Assembly: GCA_014338405.1 (NCBI GenBank)
Contig: JTDE01001559.1
Location: forward strand, 32,991 to 96,990
Length of the DNA: 64,000 nt
Direction of reading: 5' to 3'
Origin: Paragonimus skrjabini miyazakii
Lineage: Eukaryota > Platyhelminthes > Trematoda > Plagiorchiida > Troglotrematidae
A model generated the notes under the pieces. It was not told where the DNA came from. It worked only from the letters and a program-made list of their open reading frames with translations, and made no database searches. Made by a program: the position numbers and the translations under genes. Of this stretch, positions 43,301 through 54,200 are shown one piece after another. The first letter of the stretch is position 1. Each line of letters begins with the position of its first letter.

Positions 43301-46300
43301 TTGGCATTGAATTTTCAATAACAATTTTCAATTATCAAACTGTAATGTTTTACAGAAAGAATTTGACAGTTATGTTACTAGTTCAATGAACTGACTACAT
43401 ATGATTGATATTTTCTGCTGAATTGTTGACAACCATAGACAAAGTTGGGGGTAAAAAGCAATATAATGTTATTGTCAATGACATAGAAGAGGTAAACATA
43501 ATGTTGATCATGATAGTGTTAGTAAACAGTTCTTGTTGATATGTGGTTTTCTAAAAACTGTCAAAGTCAGCTAACTCCATTTTAGTAGGTAGCGGATTAT
43601 TCTAGCCTCTTTGTGGTCAGCTCAACGCTTGATCACTCTTTGTTCAAACAAACTGTCTAATCAACCGCAATCTTGTTGTCCAACGGGTGTGTAGGATGCG
43701 TATGTGGCGGATTGCAGATAAGTAAGAACAGATGTACTAACACCCTAAACATGACACAGTTAATAAAGTGGTAATCGCCACTGTTTACCCGCATCAACTA
43801 CAGCAAATTTTGGAAACACGCGTGCGCGGTCACTAGGTTTCGATTGGGATTCCACACCGCGCCAGCTTCGTACGTATTTCGGCCAAGTGTAGCGTTGGAC
43901 GTGCCATAATTCCTAAGCTCCTTTCTGAATCAAACATTCGGTTGAACGATCTTGATACATGTTCCTGAATCCCATGATATCCACTCGTCCGGGGTCTATT
44001 GCTAAAGAGCTGCTTAAACAGAAAATCGGACTGTCTCACTGTGCCGTTTATTGGTAGACTATGTTGTTGTGTACCAGTGTGAACACGGTATTGGTGCCAT
44101 CTATACAACAACAGCATTCTTCATTCACCAATTTAGGGTCCAGTAAAACACTCGAGCCATATCTATCCTTAATAGAGCCACTTTGCTATAAGCCCCACCC
44201 CCTACGAAATAACAATTATTAGAACGTAAACAAATCGACATCCTCGATAGAGCCGCTAAGCAGATCGGATAGCCAACCAAATTGAGTCGACCTCAAACAT
44301 GAAATAAGTGATATTTTGCCCCATTACTGTCTGAGCGGGGCTTTGTAGCTCAGATGGTAGAGCGGTTGCCACCTTTGAGCATGCTGTTTCTGTCGCCGGT
44401 TCGAATCCAACCGAATCTCTGATTTTTCACAATTGAGTCTCATTTATATCAGTCAGTCTGCCAAACTACTCATTAGTAACACTTGTGTACAATCTTTACA
44501 TTTTGCAATCTGAGGTTAAAATCCGGAACACTTATGTGCCCCGAATTTCATCTCATTCGACGACTACTTTCACCTTGGCTAATGGTGTCACTTAACTAAA
44601 ACTGAAGGTGCCTAACTTCAATACTCGTAAAGGTCTATCAATTATGACGGGTTGTGGTCGCTGGATTGAGATTGAACACCAATCACATTGGTTTCCTTGG
44701 CTGGTGCGGTGTCTTTCGCTTATAGGCTTAAACCGATCAGCCGTTCTGTGGTTGGCCTGCAAACGAGCGAGCATTCACCACAACCCCAGAAGGGGTTGAG
44801 AAAAAGGTTTTGCATAGAGTTGGTCCTGGTGACCACTAGCGAAGTGGTGGACAGCTGTTTCGACCTAGTTGGATATCATCAACATCACGCACACCGGAGA
44901 ATCGAACCCACCACCCGCGAACAGTCGGTCTAGTGGATAAGTGTTTGGACTACAATCTGCCACTTATCCATAGGTCGTAGGTTCAATTTTCCGGCGTGCG
45001 TAGTGCTGATGAGACCCAGCTAGGTCGAAACAGCCGTCCACTGTTTCGCTGGTGGTCACCGGGACAAACTGCTCATACTACTAGCGGTTGATGGCAGCTT
45101 CTGCATTCGTGGAAGTCTCTGCCATGGTAAAGATACACAATACTGGTGGATAATAACAAGACTGAAACTCGAGTCTATTTCTTCTCCGTGGAAGGGATTG
45201 ACTAAATCGTTTGATAACACATGATAGAACAAGACAGCCGAACGTGAGACAATTGCTAGATACAAATCCTCTGGTTGAATGTCCAAAGCCCAAAATCCTC
45301 CTTTTATCTCGTACGATATATAGTCTTTACGCGTGTTGTGTTTACTGTGCAAATGTACCGCTTGACAGTCGTTTGCATCAATTCAAAACATTTCGCTCTC
45401 ACTTGCCTTTGGCTGTGCTGACACATATTCACTGATGATGCATTCTCATTCAAAATAATTAATTTTCAGACCGCATTATTTACAGAGAAACCATTATTAT
45501 TCTACTAGAGCTACTTAACTGGATTTTACGAAAAATTATTGGGAGCCACTGTGGTTCATCCATGACTTGACCTTAATTCGTTTTCAGTATGGGAGATGGA
45601 CGATTCATCTCGGCTTTTGATTAGATAGCCTTGAGTCAGCAGACCTTGGGGTTGGCGAATGACAAACTCCTATTTAGTCACCACTTAATTCAGCTTAAGG
45701 TGGACAATACGAAGATAGAACGTGACTAGCGACCTTGGGATTCTGGATTTAGTTCAGGTATTTAAAAAAAAGAGTCAAATTGAGCTGAACTCAGTAACAG
45801 ACCAATTGCTAGTAACATGCATGATACGTTCCTAGTCTCTTTTCAAACTGGCGCATAATCCCCCAGGTTACAATTAGTATGGATAAGAAATTTTGAACTT
45901 GATAGCTTATCACATATACATTTAAATGTCAACAACTACTGACACATAGAAATAAAATACTGCCTTACCTCCATACTTTCCAATACAGGGATGGCAAGTC
46001 TTTCAAAGTAAGTTTGTAGAGATTGGAATAGTGTTCCGCCGGTAGCATCCAGTTGTTGAAAAACAACGTCATTGGCAATGTTGGCTGCAGTGATGGCTTT
46101 TTCGATGATACGAATAAATATGTAGCATGTCCCACGGAGTCGCTGGAAACATATTTTTATTGTACTTGGACAGTTAACTTGGGGGCTTAAAGCAGTAATA
46201 TAAAACGAACTTAAACGATATATATGTATGTAATGTAATTGTAGAAATATCTGCTGCTCAGATGGTCTTTAACCTGAGGAAAGAATCTCAGACGTTTGGC

Positions 46301-49300
46301 TGTTCTTGAATTAATAACGGAAACACTAATCCATGTCATGGATTCCTTGCCACTATCGACTTTTAGTAGTTATATATAACGCATAAGATATTGTTCTGAA
46401 ATACAAAAACTTTATTATAGAGCAGATACAGATGATCTTACTTACTAGGTATATCAAAAAATATCGTTTGGTATTTGTTTGAAAAATCTGGTAGCTATGT
46501 ATGCAGTGATAAATGGAATTACACACGAAGAAAAATCTTAGTTTCTCGGAGAAATCATTTGGTCGGTTGAATCTGGTTGCTGGTGCTTATGGCTTAGGCT
46601 CAAGGAATGGAAGCACGTACTTATAAATTAGGCAGAAGTGAATGGACTGATGAAATATTCATAAGTATTCTTAGTTTTTTTCATAATTCTGTGGATGGCA
46701 CACTTGTAAACAGATGGATATATATTAATGATGAGTAGTGGGGGATTTTGATTTTTATATAGATCAAATATCGCTCAACAAGTCAATGATTTCTGTGATT
46801 TCAACTTGGATAGAAGCCCTAGTAGAGGGGTCATCGATTGGAGTTAACAGACAGTAACTGTGTCTCCTCTCGAGGCGATCGGGAAACCTGATCATTACTC
46901 ACAAGCGAAAGTGGTTGAGCGTTCACATATGATAATTCGGTCGTGCCTAACGTGAGATCAATGGCGCAGTGGTAAACACGGTTGCTTCACGATCAGCATG
47001 TCCGTGGTTCAAGTCCCGGCAGTGGCGATGATATGCACTACTGACGAGCTCTGGTCACAGAGCGAAACTCGAGTCTAGTGCTTCTGCTGTTCGAAAGGGG
47101 CCGACTGGAAAGTCTATGGGAATGCGACGGCTGTGATCAATTGTGGGTGATGTTCAATCTATAAGATATATATATGAAAATGCTCAACAGGTCGTTAGTG
47201 GGTGTTTTCCGTTTTACTGCAAATGATTATTTGACAGATTTGGATCGTTACTGGTTCATTCGTCGATGCAAGAAATTTAACAAATACCTTCTCAGAATAA
47301 ACCAGTAAGATCGATTGGAAAATTTGACACATTGCCCGTTTTGTTTACACGAATATGGTTAGCATTCTGTCAGCATTTGCCGAAGCCTAACAACAGTCAT
47401 TCTACTTTTCAGTAATAATATAAAGTAGATTAACTAGCCGTAGCCCAAAACTGCGTGTAAATGATCCTTTTCATTTAAGATGTTTCATTTTCTCCTCTCA
47501 CCACTACTTGATTTGTGGTCAGAGGTATTACTCACAATTCTAAAGGTGACGACTTTGGGAACTCCATAATTCATGTTACTCTGATGTGAACAGGTCCTTG
47601 TTCACAAGCTTTTCAACGTGAATATTTCGATCTTTGGGCAAGTGAGAGTTATGTCCTTCTTACATCCTGATGAAATGTAATTTCAGCTCGTAAACTGTAA
47701 GATTATAAAAGCGCAAATGGAATCGGACAATTATTTTTTTCCAATGAGCTCCTGATGGTAAATGCGTAAGACCCACACACACCGTACTTAACTGTTTGCA
47801 GTTTGTTTTAGTAACTCCGGACTCTTAGCATAAGCGAACAGTCTGATCACGATGATTGGTATTTAAAAAACTTTATGACTCAAAATAGCAAGGGCCTAGT
47901 GGACAGAAACGAACAAAATGTTAGCAGACATCTTAGGAAGCAAGTCACAAATAAAAAGGCCAAGCGGTGTATTGATGATAGTTTGATTTTTATTCATATT
48001 GATCAAGTCGATTTGTCTTCAAGTATTCCAAAAATGTTCATCTGATCCCTTCTTTATTACGCGAATCTGAATCGAACCGTAGCCCAGTTTTTAAAAACAT
48101 ATATTCAATACTAGACACGCGGACGTTACAGCATCCAGTTCATCACATGAAGTGGTTAACATCTTCAGTTTTCTAGTTTCGCTCTGAGTGTATACAAAAA
48201 GGGTTTGATGAGAACCCTGTTTCACATAGCTAGGCCTAGTTACGCCTCTGACAAAGTGCAGGCTGAACAAGAGACACTGGTAAATAGTTTACTAGTAAAC
48301 GGCTACTTCAAGAAATTTATCGGAACTTATAATATACAAATTCATACGGCTCAAACAGAAGTTTTATTTTTGTTTTGGCAACTAAAACAGAATCAACTAA
48401 CGAACGATCTCATGCGCAAATTAAACTCTGCTCCGGCTCGGATTTAGGTGGTTGCACAGTTGCCTATAGTTCAAACCACTAAAGGACCAATTCTGCATAA
48501 TCGCGAACTCAGTTCGTCTAACTATTCAGTTTCCAACACTGTGTCACGGTTAACTTGCAGTAGTAGTGATGTTTGCGCAAGCAGAAAAGTTTGACATGTA
48601 TCATAACGAATGGCCTAACACATCCCGAAATAGGTGGTGCACTAAACCCAACTTGGTAAACTACATGTTCGAGCTTCCATGTCGTTCACTGCTAAACATA
48701 TTATGAGAACGGGACACCAAGTTGACTTAGTTAGTTCATTTCAGGTATTGTTGCGCAATCACAATCCGGATTTACTAACTTTTAGCGAACCAATGCTTAT
48801 CCGAACTTAGCAGCCGGCGTTATGTACAAATTTGGCTGTTACACACACACGTGATGCGACAGTATGCGTGCCAAGTCGCTGGTTTTCCCTAAATGTCAGA
48901 AGTACATAATCTGAATGTTTTACGTTTGTGATCAGTGTGAATAAACAAACTGTCAGCATATTGTGACACGTCTTCTTTCTGCTCTCATGAAGTGGTTGAA
49001 CAGAACTCAGTGTTTCGAGAAAACATTGCAGTCATTGTTATAACCATACCTGTCACACTGTGTGTCGCGCAATTCTGAACGTCACGATCACTACTTCCAC
49101 AACACATGGACGTGATCATAATCACTGGGCTAGTTCCCTTTTTTGTATGCACTCATACTCACACATGTACACAAATACTAACGCATACGGTCATGCTCAC
49201 ATCCTCAGTCAACTGGAATACTTCAACCGGATGTGGCTAGTTGCGATTGAAACACAGACATACATGACGTATTTTGATCAAGATCAAGAAGACACCAAAA

Positions 49301-51249
49301 CTATACACGTAAAGTTGATTCCATATGATCTAGCCTCGATAAGCACCACTGATTTGAGACTGTAAAGCACTTACAACAATGATGTGAAGTGTTAATTTAC
49401 CTTTTTTCCATTAACTGTTATTGACGTACCTTAATGTCGTAACTGATAAGCAACTCATAGTAGACAGCATCTTGAGGTACGTTTGTCAGCAATCCTGATT
49501 TACACCATATCTACAAATATATGGGCATAATCTGTGCAGTATCCCTTTTGATAGGACACTACGTAACCTACTGTTGTCTAAGCTAAAGTTTTATTGTACA
49601 CGCCTAAAAGATGGTCAGCTGGAGATTGAAGGTAAGTTCGAAAATCTGTGTGAATAGACCAATCAGCTAATACCGACGATTGAGGCCACTTTAGTGAAAT
49701 TTACGTGTGATCTTGTCAAATGCTGTTATCATTATTACAACTCCCAGTCTACATATAAAGTTTATTAACAGCGAAGCACTTAGATGTCTTGAAGGCGTTT
49801 AGATTACGAGATAAAATTTTGCCAACGCGACCAGACAAGAGCATCGGAATTGTAGTTCGATAAGTTGGGGAACATAAAAGACCGAACACAGGGATCGTAA
49901 GATCAAATAATCGAGTGCCTAAAACTATTCACACAGAGAAGAGTCGTAACACAACTACAGTTCAACCAAACCAAACCAACCGGTTCACATATCCGATGTC
50001 TGTATGTCACGCCAAAGGTTAGTACTGAAAAATACCTCAAAGGACAAAGTCGATCGCAGCCTTTGCATTCAGATAGGCCTTTAGGCTAGCCCACTTCGAA
50101 AGGAGGCACTAGACTCGAGTTTTGCTCTTATTAGACCTCATCAGTAGTGCATATCCTTGTCCGGATCAGAGTTTGCACTCTGACCATCGTGCTTTTGAGA
50201 CTAGCGTGTTAACCACAACGCCAGCAACCTCACAATAGGCATGACCGAATAATCAAATCCAAACACTCAACCACAACCTTGTATGAATAGTGGTCAGCTT
50301 GGCTGATCATTTTGACATGAGAATGAACAGAATCACTCTGTTCTATCCAATCGATAACCTAGTGATCAGGACTTCTCAATTAGGTTGAAGTAACTGTCTT
50401 CAGTGAACCAGCTGAGCATGGTTTGAAACCCGATTCGTTACCACACGTGCAGGACAAGAGAGATTTGTTCTACGAAAGCTCTAAACGTTGAGTTGGATTT
50501 TACTGTTAATGTGCTTCTTAAAAAATGACATATGGATTGTTAAAAAATAAAACACACTAAGGTTACTTTGTTCAACCGTCCGTGAGTCTCAACGACTGAG
50601 AAGAAACCATTGTCTTTGTATCTCCCATTCCGAGGTGATCATGCAGTCAAATCAGTCGGGCTCCACCTCGACCAGAAAAACGTTTCCTGTCCCCAAGGTA
50701 CAGAGCTGGTTCGCTAGCAAGACAGTGTTGGACTCGACCAGTCGAGGCTTGTGTACTCATGTTCGTGCTGTTGTACACCGGTTTACAAAGATTGCACGAC
50801 GGTGTGTTTACCCTAATAGATCGTTGTGTATCAATCTGCCTGCTTGGACTTAACAAAATAAGCGCCGTTGCAATAACATTACATACTGTAAAGCTGATAC
50901 CAAGACGGCCTTATGTGTCATTTGATATGCTTCACCATTTCATATAAACCGGTGTAACACCGCATATCAACCACAGCCGTCAGTCGGTTACATAACTCGG
51001 TTTGATAGTCATACCAAATGTGTGTACATCCTGCGACCATTATGACCAGGATCACATCATCCTCGTCACGTATGAGGTTACGCTACTGACCAAAATTTGG
51101 TGACGTTGTGTGTTTTAACTTCACATCATCCTATGAGGACCCGGCTTCGAGTGTTCGATGGTTTTGACTTTTTCACCTGTAACCAATCCATTCCTCAGCT
51201 CCATTTAGTATATTTGTAAATGCTTCTGATGTCCCCTGTAACTGTGCTG

Positions 51250-51293
<44 letters not shown>

Positions 51294-54200
51294 CAGATTA
51301 ATAAGTATCGAAGACAAGTTCACTGCGCCTTGCTTTCTATGGCTCGTGGGCTGTTTTCCAGAACACCTCTAGTTGCTTATATGCACTCAGGTAGGCGTGG
51401 ACCAGAGCTCCAAACAGGACATACAATTCAGAAATCAACACGAAATGAACAATTGATCTAAATTTCAACTTTATTCCAGAACACAGATAGACAAAGCAAA
51501 CAAACTGCTCGAACTTTATTTAGTTTTGCTCAACTCGACTGTGTGCACTGTTGCACTGAAAGTGGCATAGAAATGAATATTATGAGATCATACAATGCGG
51601 TGAATTTACTTCAAATAAAAGTGAGATGTTTATCGTGGTTTATTCGCGCAAGTTTGTTGATTACAATGACTGCATATATCTGATTGTGACATATTCAAAT
51701 TTTGTGGAATACATGATCGTATGCTTCATAGTTGATGGCCATTTTGATTTCGAAACCATGGGTTTACGTCAACTTAATTCCAGCTTAAAATAACAGATGA
51801 ATAAGTGATTAATAGTCGGAACTACTTACATTCCTCCAAACTATACGTTAAACTTGGTGTCAAAACAGTAGTTACCAGTACTGGAAAAGGTCCCTACAGC
51901 ACACACAGAGTGGCTAATCGGGGATCCATGAGCTCCCTAATATACATAACAACAAATAACTAAGATTACACAATTTGTAGGCATAATGTTGTCTGTCACA
52001 AGTGGAGCTCACCTCATGGGATCCGTGAGTTATGAATATCCTTGGAGCTGAGGAAATCTCCTCCGGAGATGTTTGCTGAATTGGGTGGATAGAAATGACG
52101 ATGTTGAAAGGGCGAGCATGTATGCATTGTAAACGAACTACCGGAAAGTTTTCTGTCATCACACACTCATGAAGTAAAACAGGACAGATTCCGTGGCTGT
52201 CATTTCTTGCATGAAGTCCATGTAGAAACAGATGTCAGATGGTTCACAGCAATAGCCCGAAACAGCAATCGGGGCTAGGGTGGTTTCATCGATATGCAGT
52301 TGAGCTGCGGGGACCATAAGTTAATCCTCTGTTGCACCCCTATCGTCTATGTGACATTCCACATATTTTTAAATGAACAATTATATAACCGAATAGTTTA
52401 GAAGAGGCTCAATCGTGGAAAGTCAGGACATTGGCTCGATTCGAATCAGCCACAGAAACAGCATGTCCAAACACAACAACCGATCTACTAGCTGAACCCC
52501 AAAGCCAAGCCAGCAGCTCAGGAATTTTACATCTAATCCAGCCGTAATCCTGATCTTTCACAAGTCGGTCACTTATAAATTATTCAATCTGTCAAATCAC
52601 TTGTTAGTACCCGTGAAGTTGAAACTCACTCACGTTTAGTCACAACTTTCGCATTCACATAGACTTTTCAGCCGGCTACTTTTGAAAAGAAGCACTAGAC
52701 TCGAGTTTTGCTGTCATTAGAGCTCGTCAGTAGTGCATATCCTCGCCACTGCCGGGACTAGAAGCGAAAGTGGTTGAGCTTTCAAATATGAAAATTCGGT
52801 CGCGCCTAATGTGAGGTTAATGGCGCTGTGGTAAACACGGTTGCCTCATGAAAGTTTGGCCGGAGCTCTGGTCCCGACAGTGGCAAGGATATGCACTATT
52901 GATGAACTCTAATGAGAGTGAAACTTGAGTCTAGTACTTCTTTTCGAAAGAGGCTGACTGGAAAGTCTATGTGATTGCAAAAGCTGCGATCAAATGTGAG
53001 TGATGTTCAAATTGAAATTAACCAGATCACCGACTACTCATCACTACTACTTGTTAGTAGTAACTAATCGTAATTCGTTTTCATCTAAATATATTTTTAG
53101 TATGGCACTTCTGTTGTTCTGGCGGTAAGTTGTTTTAATCTTCAAATAAGTTACATGTTTCTGTATATAATGAAATCTATTCCATTTTTAAGTCTTGAGC
53201 AGTTAGAAAGGAATCCTGTATTATTCATTAAACCCATTGAAGCAACAGTATTTATCACGCCGGATTTAATAGTTTGCTGCGGAAGTGTCAAAACATCTGA
53301 TTTTAAAAACGGTGATCCGGTACTTAATGCATTTTTACCACTATCGCGCAAAGATTATGTCTGAGTCCGTATAGACTTGAAGAATCACCGAACTAGTTGC
53401 ATTGCAGCAGACCTAAGTCAAAGAGTGCTAATAGTGCAGACTGTTGGCACATTGAATAAAGATCCAGACGTCGCATTCGCTACTTCACGCATTATTTACG
53501 AATTTCCTGGTACGTGTGCATAAAAGTACGTCGGCTGAACCACCTGGACGTTTGCGGTATTTATCTTGTTCTAGATTCCAAAATGGCTACCGAACAAGAA
53601 AAAACCGGCAATATTCAATTCACCATCGCGGTACACCTGAAAGAAGTTGCACATGTTGTCCGAGTCCAATAAAGCTCCTCTCATATCTGTTGAAACCCTT
53701 GTATTACCAATAGATAACCCTTTTTCCCACGCACAAACATGCGTGACAGTGTGTTGATTGGTACCCACATGTACGTACTTTTAAGGTTTTTTTATTAGTA
53801 TTTTTTGAAAACTGTCACATACTACGTTTTTTTCCTTGGCACCCTCTTCATTGCAGTCTAAATGTTTCCCTTAGATTCGCAATTAAATTCAACCAACTTC
53901 AATGTTTGTTTTCTGCAAAGTTTTTGCTGTCCGTGAGGAAAGTGTTTTCATCTGATTAGGCTTAAACCTAAAGGTTTGACTCCAAAGCAATATACTCGAG
54001 TCTTGACTGGGTTAAGTATACTTACACCATAGTCTATGTAACGCAACCAACAAGGATGGTTGACAGGTTTACACATTACTAGTACATCGTTCCCATGAGT
54101 ACTGTGTCTCGCACTGTCGTTGGCCCTGTCAACACCGAAGGTTTATTTTAAACTTATCCGGCGCTACAAAATTTCGAAGGTACATGAGTTCCCCAAATAA

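Larger units (their letters stand above)
44822..45066. mobile_element. SINE family C, head-to-head inverted pair with hammerheads
   Basis: The two ~75-bp arms (44822-44900 and 44988-45066) are reverse complements. Each carries a tRNA-like box B (GGGTTCGATTCTCCGG on minus, AGGTTCAATTTTCCGG on plus), a hammerhead, and CTAGGTCGAAACAG. A tRNA-like stretch with box A (TCTAGTGGATAAGTG) sits between them. The tails point outwards. Confidence 0.75.
43228..45968. other. Intron, 2.7 kb, rich in SINEs
   Basis: It contains SINE B (44338-44416), the inverted SINE C pair (44822-45066) and a degenerate SINE A (45085-45215). The ORF at 43833-44117 is unrecognised; others overlap the SINEs. Confidence 0.7.
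46143..52012. other. Intron, 5.9 kb, repeat-rich
   Basis: It contains the composite SINE A (46722-47165), a Penelope-like scrap (48180-48310), an antisense SINE A (50040-50395) and an (AT)n run (51255-51287). ORFs at 49060-49365 and 50635-50947 are unrecognised. Confidence 0.7.

Noticed and set aside
44338..44416. Possible functional tRNA gene
   Set aside because: The D-arm is good, but the acceptor, anticodon and T stems do not form; copies elsewhere show it is a SINE head.
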